The notes under the pieces were generated by a model. It saw nothing but the letters and a program-made list of their open reading frames with translations. It was not told the origin of the DNA and did no database searches. Position numbers and translations under genes: made by a program. This document shows, in pieces, positions 18,152 to 26,268 of a stretch of 64,000 nt of DNA; the stretch's first letter is position 1; each line of letters opens with the position of its first letter. The DNA is from Streptomyces thermolilacinus SPC6 (GTDB lineage: Bacteria; Actinomycetota; Actinomycetes; Streptomycetales; Streptomycetaceae): positions 558,001-622,000 of the forward strand of contig NZ_ASHX02000001.1 of NCBI RefSeq assembly GCF_000478605.2, read 5' to 3'.

Positions 18152-18180
18152 ATTGCGCCAGGAATTTTCCCCAGGGGCAA
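18152..18180 (-). promoter_or_regulatory. promoter of the XRE-cupin gene (leaderless)
   Basis: On the minus strand TTGCCC (18180-18175), a 17-base spacer and CGCAAT (18157-18152) are followed six bases later by the ATG. The spacing predicts that transcription starts at the ATG itself. The -35 lies inside the operator. Confidence 0.5.
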
Positions 18181-18202
18181 TTTTCTTGCCCCTGGGGCAA
18201 AA
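18165..18202. promoter_or_regulatory. double palindromic operator upstream of the XRE-cupin gene
   Basis: Two 9-base palindromes, CCCCAGGGG (18169-18177) and CCCCTGGGG (18189-18197), are themselves arranged as a larger inverted repeat (TTTTCCCCAGGGGCAA facing TTGCCCCTGGGGCAAAA). Position over the -35 suggests autorepression. Confidence 0.65.
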
Positions 18203-18203
18203 G

Positions 18204-19589
18204 TCACCGGTTGGCGACCGCCTGCTTGACCAGGGTGCGCCCGAAGTCCCAGATCAGTCCACCGCCGCTGTGCGCCTCGTCCATCACCTCGGTGAAGGCG
18301 GTGACGAACCGCTCGACGTCGTCCTCGTCGATGATCAGCGGCGGGATCAGTTTGATCACTTCGAGGCGGTCGCCGGAGACCTGGGTGAGGATGCGGTGCC
18401 GCTGGAGCAGCGGGACCGCCACCATCTGCGCGAAGAGTCCCCTGCGGGCGGTCTGGAGCATCGTCCAGCGTCCGCGCAGCGCCAGTGAGGCGGGCCTGCC
18501 GAACTCGATGCCGATCATCAGGCCGCGCCCGCGCACCTCGCGGAGCATCTCGTACCGGTCCCCGAGCCCGGCGAGCCGGGACTTCAGCAGGGCGCCGACG
18601 CGGCGGGCGTTGCCGACCACGTCCTCGTCCTCCAGGACTGCGAGGACGGCGAGACCCGCGGCCATGGCCTGGGCGTTGGCGCCGAAGCTCGCCGAGTGGA
18701 CGACGACGCGGTCCATGGAGGAGTAGACCTTCTTGAAGATCCAGTCCTTGCCGAGCGTGGCGCTGACCGGCACGTATCCACCGGACAGGGCCTTGGCGAC
18801 GCACACGAGGTCGGGTTCGACCCCCTGCTCGTGCTGGTAGGCGTAGAAGTCACCGGTGCGGCCGAGGCCGGTCTGCACCTCGTCGGCGACGAGCAGGGCG
18901 CCCCGCCTGTGCAGCAGGTCCTGGGCGGCGCGCAGGAAGCCGGGCGGGGCCTCGTGGACGCCCTTGCCCTGGATGGGCTCCACGATCAGGGCGGCCACGT
19001 CGCCGCGTCGCAGCTCCCGGTCGAGGGCGTCGAGATCGCCCAGCTCGATGGCCGTGTCGGGCAGCAGCGGGGCGAAGCCGTCGCGGAAGCAGCCCTCGCC
19101 GTTGACGGAGAGCGCGCCTGTGGTGAGCCCGTGGAAGGCGTGGGAGCAGTACAGGACGCGGGGGCGGCCGGTGGCGCGGCGGGCGAACTTGAGGGCGGTC
19201 TCCACCGCCTCGGTGCCGCTGTTGCCGAAGTAGACCCGGTCGAGGTGGGGCGAGTGGGCGAGCAGCCGCTCGGCGAGGAGGCCGGGCAGCGGCGCGCAGT
19301 CGAAGCGGGTGAGGTCGGGCAGGTCCAGGTCGAGGACGTCGTGCAGGGCGCGGCGGACCACGGGGTGGTGGCGGCCCAGGCCCATGACGCCGAACCCGGC
19401 GAGCATGTCGAGGTAGTCGTGACCCTCGGCGTCCCAGAAGTGGGCGCCCTCCGCGCGCTCGTACATCTTGTCGAAGCCGATCGCGTGGAGCATGCGCGGC
19501 AGTTGGTGGTTGAGGTGCCGGGCGTGGAGTTCGTACCGCTCGTCGGCGCGGTCCGCGAGAAGTTTGCGCAGGTCGAAGCCGGTGCTCAT
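18204..19589 (-). CDS. class III aminotransferase of the hopanoid cluster (HpnO-like)
   Basis: A 461-residue PLP enzyme of the acetylornithine/ornithine aminotransferase fold. YFGNSGTEAVETALK binds the phosphate of PLP, VADEVQTGLGRTG follows, and the PLP lysine is in VCVAKALSGGYVP. In hopanoid producers the homologous HpnO converts a hopanoid side chain aldehyde to aminobacteriohopanetriol, which is the likely role here. The ATG at 19589 is separated from hpnH upstream by 14 bases, so both are in one operon. It ends 20 bases before the likely regulator gene promoter. Confidence 0.88.
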   Translation of the reverse strand: MSTGFDLRKLLADRADERYELHARHLNHQLPRMLHAIGFDKMYERAEGAHFWDAEGHDYLDMLAGFGVMGLGRHHPVVRRALHDVLDLDLPDLTRFDCAPLPGLLAERLLAHSPHLDRVYFGNSGTEAVETALKFARRATGRPRVLYCSHAFHGLTTGALSVNGEGCFRDGFAPLLPDTAIELGDLDALDRELRRGDVAALIVEPIQGKGVHEAPPGFLRAAQDLLHRRGALLVADEVQTGLGRTGDFYAYQHEQGVEPDLVCVAKALSGGYVPVSATLGKDWIFKKVYSSMDRVVVHSASFGANAQAMAAGLAVLAVLEDEDVVGNARRVGALLKSRLAGLGDRYEMLREVRGRGLMIGIEFGRPASLALRGRWTMLQTARRGLFAQMVAVPLLQRHRILTQVSGDRLEVIKLIPPLIIDEDDVERFVTAFTEVMDEAHSGGGLIWDFGRTLVKQAVANR

Positions 19590-19603
19590 GCGCGCACTCC
19601 TGG

Positions 19604-20626
19604 TCAGGCCGTCCGGCCGGGCACGGCCTCGCGGGCGGCGCGCAGGGATTCGCGCAGGGAGCCCATGGTGGCGAGGACGGCGGTCGGCTCGTAGCCGCAG
19701 TGGGCCATGCAGTTGGCGCACCGCGGGTCCTTGCCGCGGCCGTACTTGTCCCAGTCGGTGTCCTCGACCAGCTCGCGGTAGGTGGGGACGTATCCGTCGC
19801 TCATCAGGTAGCACGGCCGCTGCCAGCCGAAGAGGCTGTAGTTGGGGATGGCCCAGGCGGTGCAGGGGAAGTCGGCCTTGCCCTCGAGGAAGTCGAGGAA
19901 CAGCGGCGAGTGGTTGAGGCGCCAGCGGCGCCGGTTGCCGCCCGCGAACGCCTTCCTGAACAGTTCGCGGGTCTGCTCGACGCCGAGGAAGTGCTCCTGG
20001 TCGGGCGCCTTCTCGTAGGCGTAGGCGGGCGAGATCATCATTTCGTCCACGCGCAGCTCGTCGTTGAGGAAGTCGAGGACCTCGATGACGGTCTGGGGCG
20101 TGTCGGTGTTGAAGAAGGTGGAGTTGGTGGTGACGCGGAATCCGCGGCGCTTCGCCTCCTTGATGGCGGCGACGGCCTCGTCGAACACGCCTTCCTTGGC
20201 GACGGATTCGTCATGGCGCTCGCGCAGTCCGTCGATGTGGACGGCGAAGGCGAAATAGGGGGAGGGGGTGAAGTCGTCCAGCCTCTTGCGCAGCAGCAGC
20301 GCGTTGGTGCAGAGGAAGACGTACTTGCGGCGGGCGACGAGCTGCCGGGTGATCTCGTGGATCTGCGGGTGCATCAGCGGCTCGCCGCCGGCGATGGAGA
20401 CCATGGGCGCCCCGGACTCCAGGACCGCTCCGACCGCCTGGGCGACCGGCATGCGCTGCTTCAGGACACCGGCCGGGTGCTGGATCTTGCCGCAGCCCTC
20501 GCACTTGAGGTTGCAGGCGTAGAGCGGCTCCAGTTCGACGATGAGGGGGAACTTCTCGCGCCTGCGGAGCTTCTGTCCGAGCAGATAGGTCCCGACCCGG
20601 ACGGTCTGGCGGAGCGGCATGGCCAT
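19604..20626 (-). CDS. hpnH: radical SAM adenosylhopane synthase
   Basis: A 340-residue radical SAM enzyme. The CxxxCxxC [4Fe-4S] motif is in YACNLKCEGCGK (about residues 34-45). A GGEPL motif for SAM binding is near 74-78, and a Cys-rich C-terminus (CANCMAHCGYEP) follows. HpnH adds the 5'-deoxyadenosyl group to diploptene, the first C35 step. The ATG at 20626 has a strong GGAGGTGA site. It lies five bases after hpnG, with the aminotransferase next, giving the usual C35 side-chain module. Confidence 0.93.
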   Translation of the reverse strand: MAMPLRQTVRVGTYLLGQKLRRREKFPLIVELEPLYACNLKCEGCGKIQHPAGVLKQRMPVAQAVGAVLESGAPMVSIAGGEPLMHPQIHEITRQLVARRKYVFLCTNALLLRKRLDDFTPSPYFAFAVHIDGLRERHDESVAKEGVFDEAVAAIKEAKRRGFRVTTNSTFFNTDTPQTVIEVLDFLNDELRVDEMMISPAYAYEKAPDQEHFLGVEQTRELFRKAFAGGNRRRWRLNHSPLFLDFLEGKADFPCTAWAIPNYSLFGWQRPCYLMSDGYVPTYRELVEDTDWDKYGRGKDPRCANCMAHCGYEPTAVLATMGSLRESLRAAREAVPGRTA

Positions 20627-20631
20627 CTGGC

Positions 20632-21426
20632 TCACCTCCAGGAGAGCAGCAAGGAACGGTGCCATTCGTGGAACGCGGGTAGGACGGCACGAAGAACACG
20701 GAAGGCTGCTATTCCACCGCGTACTGTGCCGATTCGGACCAGTTCGTGCTCCGGGGCGTCCACGACCACCCGGACGGCGGCAACCGGCCGGGACCCCGCG
20801 GCGAGCGCGGCGCTCAGCGTCGCGGCGGACTCCATGTCCACCGCCAGGGCCCCGGTGGCGCGCAGGGCGGCCCGTTCCTGACCGCGTACGACGTGGTCGG
20901 AGCCGGTCAGCGGCCCTCTGTGGACCGTCCTGCCGGGCAGCGCTCGCGCCAGTGCCGCCACGAGCGTCTCCGGGGCCGTGCAGGGGGTCGCGCCGTGCGG
21001 GCCGCGCGTCTCGTCGGCGACGACCAGGTCCCCCGGGTGCATCCCGGGGGCGAGCCCGGCGCAGAAGCCGGACGCGATCACGGCGGCGGTGCGCAGCGGG
21101 CCGCCGCGCAGGGCGTCGGCCACCGCGCGGCGGGCCTGCTCGGGGCCCATGCCGGTGCGCAGCAATGTCGCCCGGCCCGCCGCACCGCCCGCCGCCCGGC
21201 CGCTGCGCAGGGCGAGGTGCTCGATGCCGAGCGCGCAGGCGACCAGCAGCGGCGGCGCGGCGGTCGGCGGGCCGGGCGGCGCGGCGGTCGGCGGGCCGGG
21301 CGGCGCGGCGGAGTGCTCGGCGGCGGACGCCCGGCCGGCCGGCGCGGCGGCGGGATGCTGGCCGGCCGGCTCCGGCCGGGGCGGGCGATCGGCGGGGCCG
21401 GATGACGGTGCCGGTCCGGCGGGCAC
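20632..21426 (-). CDS. hpnG: adenosylhopane nucleosidase (phosphorylase-superfamily)
   Basis: A 264-residue protein of the nucleoside phosphorylase superfamily. The core (from about residue 60) holds GFCAGLAPGMHPGDLVVA and the VDMESAA motif. HpnG removes adenine from adenosylhopane to give ribosylhopane. The GTG at 21426 directly abuts the shc stop codon (TGAGTG). The first 58 residues are Ala/Pro/Gly-rich and include an exact repeat of GPPTAAPP, encoded by a 24-base tandem repeat; they are outside the conserved core and may be translated but unstructured. Confidence 0.85.
   Translation of the reverse strand: MPAGPAPSSGPADRPPRPEPAGQHPAAAPAGRASAAEHSAAPPGPPTAAPPGPPTAAPPLLVACALGIEHLALRSGRAAGGAAGRATLLRTGMGPEQARRAVADALRGGPLRTAAVIASGFCAGLAPGMHPGDLVVADETRGPHGATPCTAPETLVAALARALPGRTVHRGPLTGSDHVVRGQERAALRATGALAVDMESAATLSAALAAGSRPVAAVRVVVDAPEHELVRIGTVRGGIAAFRVLRAVLPAFHEWHRSLLLSWR
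21250..21310. repeat. 24-base tandem repeat in the 5' part of hpnG
   Basis: Two adjacent copies of ggcggcgcggcggtcggcgg followed by gccg are found, plus a partial third. They encode the repeated GPPTAAPP residues. Copy number could vary between strains. Confidence 0.6.
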
Positions 21427-23571
21427 TCAGCGCCCCTTGCCGACGGACGGTTCCCCGTGGACGTACCGGCCGAGCGCGGTGAGCGGGAACACCTGCCGGT
21501 AGAGGTGGTAGTTGATGGAGAAGTCCCAGGGGAAGCCCGTACCGGTGAAGTGCGGCTCGTCCCAGGAGCCGTCCTCGCGCTGCGTACCGGCCAGCCACGC
21601 CACGCCACGCGCCACGGCGGCCGACTCCCGCTCCCCCGCCGCGAGCAGCGCCATGAGCGCCCAGGCGGTCTGCGAGGCGGTGGAGGCGCCCCGGCCGACC
21701 CACTCCTCGTCACGGTACGAACGGAGGTCCTCGCCCCAGCCGCCGTCCTCGTTCTGCACGGACTCCAGCCAGGCGACGGCCCGCCGGATCGCCGGGTGCG
21801 TGGCGGGCAGCCCGGCGGCGGTGAGCGCGGGCACGACGGAGCCCGTTCCGTACACGTGGTTGACGCCCCAGCGGCCGAACCAGGAGCCGCGCGGGTCCTG
21901 TTCGGCGAGCAGCCAGGCGACGCCCCGGCGGGTGCGCGGGTCCTGTGCGCGGCCCTCGTGGGCGAGCATCTCCACGACATGGGCGGTGACGTCAGCGGAC
22001 GGCGGGTCGATGACCTCGCCGAAGTCGCAGAACGGCAGGCGGTTGGGGAAGGGGCTCGTGTTGTCGGCGTCGAACGCGCCCCAGGCGCCGTCGCGGCACT
22101 GCATGCCGAGGGTCCAGCGGGCGCCGCGCTCGACGGCCGCGTCCACCCGGTCCGGGTCGGGGTGGCGCACCCGGCGCAGCGCGAGGATCACCTCGGCGGT
22201 GTCGTCGATGTCGGGGTACGTGTCGTTGTGGAACTCGAACGCCCAGCCGCCCGGCGGCAGATGGGGCCTGCGCACGGCCCAGTCGCCGGGCCGTACGACC
22301 TGCTCGGCGAGCAGCCAGTCGGCGGCCCTGACGAGGGCCGGGTGGTCGGCCGGGAGCCCGGCGTCGGCGAGGGCGATGGTGGCGAGGCAGGTGTCCCAGA
22401 CGGGCGACTGGCACGCCTCGATCATGCGGGCGCCGTCCTCGCGCCGGACGGCGAACCGGTCCAGGGAGTCGAGTCCGGCGCGCATCACGGGGTGCCCGAG
22501 GTCGTAGCCGAGGAGGTGGAGGGCGATCAGCGAGTACACGGCGGGCGGCTGGATGCCGCCCCAGCAGCCGTCGTTCTCCTGCCGTTCGACGATCCAGCGG
22601 GCGGCGGCGTTCATCGCGGCCCGGCGCAGGGGGCGCGGCGCGATGCGGCGGTAGTGGTGCAGGGCCCTGTCGAGACGCTGGAAAAGGCCGTCCCAGGTGC
22701 CCGCCGGGGCGAGGGGGCGCGGCGGGCTGGGGCGGCGCGGGTCGGTGTGAAGCTCGTCGAGCGCGAACGGCGCGGGGCGCACGGGGCGCTTGCCGGAGAC
22801 GATGGTGAGCGGCACGATCGTCTGCCGGGCCCACTGGCCGAAGTCGTAGATGTTCAGCGGGAACCAGTGCGGCAGGTAGATCATCTCGGGCGGCAGTTCC
22901 GGCAGGTCGTCCCACTTCCACCAGCCGAAGAGGGCCAGCCAGATGCGGGTGAAGACGCGGGCGGCCGCGATGCCGCCCCGGTCGCGGACCCAGGCGGCGG
23001 CGCGGACCATGTGCGGGGCGTCGGGCGGGTCCCCGGCGAGGCGCAGCGCGACGTACGCCTCGATGGTGGTGGAGAGTTCGCCGGGCCCGCCGTGGAAGGT
23101 GGCCCAGGTGCCGTCGTCGCGCTGCTCGCCGCGGATGAAGAGGGCGGCGGCCTCGGTGGTCGCGTCGTCGCGGATGCCGAGGAACTGGCGCAGCAGCAAA
23201 TCCTCGGCGTCCATGGTGACGTTGGTCTCCAGGTCGCCCTTCCACCAGCCCTCGGCGTCCTGCCGGGCGAGGAGGTGGTCGACGGCGCGGCGCATCGCGG
23301 TCTCCGCCGCGGTGGCGAGGTCCACGGCCGGCTCGGTGACCGTGGCGGCCGATGCGGGAGCGGGCGCGGTGACGGTGGCCGTGGCGGTGGCGGTGGCAGT
23401 GGCGGCGGCGGCGGCGGCGGACGCGCTGCCCGGCGCGACGGCGGTAGTCGTGGCCGGTCCGGAGGCGGTGGCGGCCGGGACGTGGGTGGTCGTCGCGGTG
23501 TCGTGGAGTTCGGCGGTCGCGGTCGTCGCGGGGCCCGCGGTCCCGGCGCTTCCGTCGGTCGTCGCTGTCAT
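21427..23571 (-). CDS. shc: squalene-hopene cyclase
   Basis: A 714-residue class II triterpene cyclase, membrane-associated, that converts squalene to hopene/hopanol. The catalytic DxDD is in YPDIDDTAEV, and several QW repeats (QDAEGWW, QRDDGTW, QENDGCWGG, QNEDGGWGE, QREDGSW) are spread through the protein. It is longer than the usual 630-680 residues because the first 90 residues are an Ala/Thr/Val low-complexity tail. The conserved fold begins near residue 95 (AVDHLLARQDAEGWW). The ATG at 23571 has GGGGAAG upstream. It is the centre of the hopanoid operon, 189 bases after the prenyl synthase. Confidence 0.95.
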   Translation of the reverse strand: MTATTDGSAGTAGPATTATAELHDTATTTHVPAATASGPATTTAVAPGSASAAAAAATATATATATVTAPAPASAATVTEPAVDLATAAETAMRRAVDHLLARQDAEGWWKGDLETNVTMDAEDLLLRQFLGIRDDATTEAAALFIRGEQRDDGTWATFHGGPGELSTTIEAYVALRLAGDPPDAPHMVRAAAWVRDRGGIAAARVFTRIWLALFGWWKWDDLPELPPEMIYLPHWFPLNIYDFGQWARQTIVPLTIVSGKRPVRPAPFALDELHTDPRRPSPPRPLAPAGTWDGLFQRLDRALHHYRRIAPRPLRRAAMNAAARWIVERQENDGCWGGIQPPAVYSLIALHLLGYDLGHPVMRAGLDSLDRFAVRREDGARMIEACQSPVWDTCLATIALADAGLPADHPALVRAADWLLAEQVVRPGDWAVRRPHLPPGGWAFEFHNDTYPDIDDTAEVILALRRVRHPDPDRVDAAVERGARWTLGMQCRDGAWGAFDADNTSPFPNRLPFCDFGEVIDPPSADVTAHVVEMLAHEGRAQDPRTRRGVAWLLAEQDPRGSWFGRWGVNHVYGTGSVVPALTAAGLPATHPAIRRAVAWLESVQNEDGGWGEDLRSYRDEEWVGRGASTASQTAWALMALLAAGERESAAVARGVAWLAGTQREDGSWDEPHFTGTGFPWDFSINYHLYRQVFPLTALGRYVHGEPSVGKGR
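23360..23420. repeat. GTGGCG/GGC microsatellite inside shc
   Basis: A run of imperfect six-base gtggcg units followed by ggc triplets encodes the Ala/Thr-alternating N-terminal tail of the cyclase. Such runs are prone to slippage. Confidence 0.6.
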
Positions 23572-23618
23572 GGCTTCCCCTTCGTGCAGTGGTCGTGCTG
23601 CTGCTTCGGGTCTGCCGT

Positions 23619-23659
23619 CGGCCGGTGCCGTACGCGCGCGTGGCGTACGGCACCGGCCG
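23619..23659. promoter_or_regulatory. 17-bp hairpin between the prenyl synthase gene and shc
   Basis: A perfect 17-bp stem (CGGCCGGTGCCGTACGC with its complement, loop GCGCGTG) lies in the 189-base gap. It could be a partial terminator or an mRNA processing/stability element that sets the ratio of cyclase to upstream enzymes. Confidence 0.55.
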
Positions 23660-23760
23660 GCGACCGCGACGTCATATGTGCCGGATCGGGCTCCCGGGAC
23701 GGGTCGGCGATGCCCCGGGCGCGGTCAGGGCCCGGGGCGTGCGCGCGGCGGCGGTCGCGG

Positions 23761-24861
23761 TCATCGCTTCCGTACGACCACGAAGTCGGCGAGCGCGGTG
23801 AGCTGGGCCCGCACCCGCGCGGGCATGTCCACGCGGTCCAGGGCCTCGATGGCGACGGCGTGCTGCCTGCGGGCCTCGTCGGCGGTCCAGTCGCGGCCGC
23901 CCGCCTCCTCGATGAGGGCGGCTCGGGTGGCGAACTCCTCCTCGGAGAAAGAGTCGAAGTCCTGGCTCTTGGCGTCGGCGGTGAGCAGCTCGCCGAGCCG
24001 CTCGGACGCGGGGCCGCCCGCGGCGAGCGCGGCGACGACGGGCAGGGACTTCTTGCGCTGGCGCAGGTCGCTCCAGGTCTGCTTGCCCGTGGACTCCGGG
24101 TCGCCCCAGATGCCGAGCAGGTCGTCGACGGCCTGGAAGGCGAGGCCGAGGTGGTGGCCGTACGCCTCCAGGGCGTCGGCGGTGGCGTCGTCGGCGCCGC
24201 CGAGCACCGCGCCGATGGAGGCGGAGCAGGCGAGCAGGGCGCCCGTCTTGTTGCCCTCCATCTCCAGGCACTCCTCGACGGTGACCCGCTCGCGGTGCTC
24301 GTACGAGATGTCCTGGGCCTGACCGTCGATCAGCTTCCGTGTGGCGACGGTCAGTCGGCGGGTGGCGCGGCCGGCCTCGACCGTGCCGAGTTCGAGCAGC
24401 AGCTCGTTGGCGAGGGCGAACAGCGCGTCGCCGACGAGGATCGCCTGGGCGGGACCGTGCACCTTCCACACCGTGTCGCGGTGGCGCCGCTGCTCGTCGC
24501 CGTCCATCAGGTCGTCGTGCAGCAGCGAGAAATTGTGGACGAGCTCCACGGCGACGGCACCGGGGATGCCCGTCTCCGGCGGGGCGCCCGCCGCCTCCGC
24601 GGACAACAGCGCGAGCGCCGGTCGGACGGCCTTGCCGCCGTCCCCGTCGGCGGGCCGCCCGAGAGCGTCGATCCAGCCGAAGTGGTAGGCGGCGACGGTG
24701 TCCATGGGCTTCGCCAGCCGGTCCACGGCCGCGCGCAGCACGGGGGTGGACAGGGTCCGCCCGCGGTCCAGCAGCGCGGCGACCTCCGCTGCGTCGACGG
24801 CGGGGTTCGCCGGGGGCACTGTCGGCACGGTCTCTCCTCTGTTTCCTGTACTCGGTCTCAT
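23761..24861 (-). CDS. polyprenyl diphosphate synthase of the hopanoid cluster
   Basis: A 366-residue all-trans prenyl synthase. The first Asp-rich motif is DDLMD (within LLHDDLMDGD, about 115-119), and the second is DDLLGIWGD. In this cluster it should supply farnesyl diphosphate for squalene formation by HpnCDE. The ATG at 24861 overlaps the hpnE stop as ATGA and has GAGGAGG upstream. A GTG 11 codons later also has a good AGAGGAG site and might be used. It is distinct from crtE (about 20 kb away), so two prenyl synthases serve two pathways. Confidence 0.9.
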   Translation of the reverse strand: MRPSTGNRGETVPTVPPANPAVDAAEVAALLDRGRTLSTPVLRAAVDRLAKPMDTVAAYHFGWIDALGRPADGDGGKAVRPALALLSAEAAGAPPETGIPGAVAVELVHNFSLLHDDLMDGDEQRRHRDTVWKVHGPAQAILVGDALFALANELLLELGTVEAGRATRRLTVATRKLIDGQAQDISYEHRERVTVEECLEMEGNKTGALLACSASIGAVLGGADDATADALEAYGHHLGLAFQAVDDLLGIWGDPESTGKQTWSDLRQRKKSLPVVAALAAGGPASERLGELLTADAKSQDFDSFSEEEFATRAALIEEAGGRDWTADEARRQHAVAIEALDRVDMPARVRAQLTALADFVVVRKR

Positions 24862-26231
24862 GCCGCCTCCTCGAGCGGGTGGACGTGGGGGCGGCCGAGG
24901 GCCGAGAGAGCGGCGGCAGCCGCGGTGAAACCGCTGCGTACCGCTCCTTCCATGGTCGCGGGCCAGCCGGTGGCGGTCCACGCGCCCGCAAGATACAGGC
25001 CAGGCACGCGAGTTCGGGCACCGGGGCGGAACCGGGCGACGCCGGGCGCGGGCGCGAATGTCGCCGTGCGCTCCCGGGTGACGAAGAAGTCCGTCACCTC
25101 GGCGCGCCGCGCGGGAGGCAGCAGTCGCCGGAGTTCCGGCAGGTAGCGGTCGCGCAGTTCGGCCACGGGCGCGTCGATCTCCGCCTCGGCGGCCGACTGG
25201 GACACGGCCAGGTACTGGCCGCCGCCGGTGAGGCCGGAGGCCTCCGTGCGGTCGAAGACCCACTGAACGGGTGATCCGAGCGCGGCGAAGAACGGGCGGC
25301 GCAGGACCGGACGGTCGTACAGGACGTGGAGGTTGAGGATGGGGGCGGTGCCGATCCGCAGGAGGTCGCCGGGCGAGTCGAGCGCGCCGGGCGGGAGGAG
25401 GTCGTGGGCCTCGCGCTGCGGTACGGCGAGGACGACGGTGTCGGCCTCCAGACAGTCGCCGGGTACGTCGACGACCCAGCGGCCGCCGTCGGCGGGGGTG
25501 ACGGCGGTGACCTTGGTGCGGACGGCGATCCGTACGCCGCGTGCTTCGAGGGCCTTGCGGACGAGGGTGTCGTGGAGGTGCCCGAGGGGGACGCGGGCCC
25601 AGCCGATGTCGGCGGCGCCCGGCTCGGAGAGCAGCCCGGTCTTGAAGACCATGGCGGCCAGGGCGAGGGAGGAGCGCGCGGCGGTGGCGTTGAGGGTGGC
25701 GACGCCGACGAGGTCCCACAGGGCCTCCACGGCGCGGCGGGTCTGGCCGCGCCGGGCGAGCCAGGCGGCGAAGTCGGTGGCGTCGAGCGCGGGGTCGGCG
25801 GGGTCGAGGCCCTTCAGGGCGAGCGCGGCGCGGCCGACCGCCAGACGCTCGGCGACGGACAGGTGCGGGTACGCGGCGAGGCTGGCCGCCAGGTGCAGGG
25901 GTACGGGCAGGGCGCTGCGGCGGAGCCGTCCGAGGCGGGGGCCGCGCGGGTGGCCGACGTCCAGGACGGGCACGTCGAGCCGGTCCTGGACGGGCGCGAG
26001 GTCCGTGCCGCCGACCCGGTCGAGGAACCAGCGGTACGCGGTGCAGCAGCGCATGTACACGTGCTGGCCGTTGTCCACGGTGAGGTCGCCGCGGCGGAAC
26101 GAGAACGCCAGTCCGCCGAGGCGGGGGCGGCCCTCCAGCAGCGTGACCCGCAGTCCGGCGTCGGCGAGGCGCAGCGCGGCGGTCGCCCCGGCGAGGCCGC
26201 CGCCGACGACGACGGCGTGGTGGCCGCTCAT
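24858..26231 (-). CDS. hpnE: hydroxysqualene dehydroxylase
   Basis: A 457-residue FAD amine-oxidase-like protein. The motif VVVGGGLAGATAAL is near 7-20, followed by NGQHVYMRCC (about 54-63), and it ends with LYLAGAWTATGWPATMEGAVRSG, the FAD-contact region of this family. HpnE reduces hydroxysqualene to squalene, using reduced flavin, as the last of the HpnC-HpnD-HpnE steps. The ATG at 26231 lies 37 bases after hpnD. It overlaps the prenyl synthase gene downstream. It resembles phytoene desaturases, but the context fixes its role. Confidence 0.92.
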   Translation of the reverse strand: MSGHHAVVVGGGLAGATAALRLADAGLRVTLLEGRPRLGGLAFSFRRGDLTVDNGQHVYMRCCTAYRWFLDRVGGTDLAPVQDRLDVPVLDVGHPRGPRLGRLRRSALPVPLHLAASLAAYPHLSVAERLAVGRAALALKGLDPADPALDATDFAAWLARRGQTRRAVEALWDLVGVATLNATAARSSLALAAMVFKTGLLSEPGAADIGWARVPLGHLHDTLVRKALEARGVRIAVRTKVTAVTPADGGRWVVDVPGDCLEADTVVLAVPQREAHDLLPPGALDSPGDLLRIGTAPILNLHVLYDRPVLRRPFFAALGSPVQWVFDRTEASGLTGGGQYLAVSQSAAEAEIDAPVAELRDRYLPELRRLLPPARRAEVTDFFVTRERTATFAPAPGVARFRPGARTRVPGLYLAGAWTATGWPATMEGAVRSGFTAAAAALSALGRPHVHPLEEAA

Positions 26232-26268
26232 GGGCGCCTCCCGGGACGGCCGCGAGCGTGGCGAGGGG

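Noticed and set aside
23761..25719. A 652-codon frame extending the prenyl synthase upstream into hpnE
   Set aside because: The ATGA junction and ribosome site at 24861 mark the true start; upstream residues are Arg/Pro shadow sequence.
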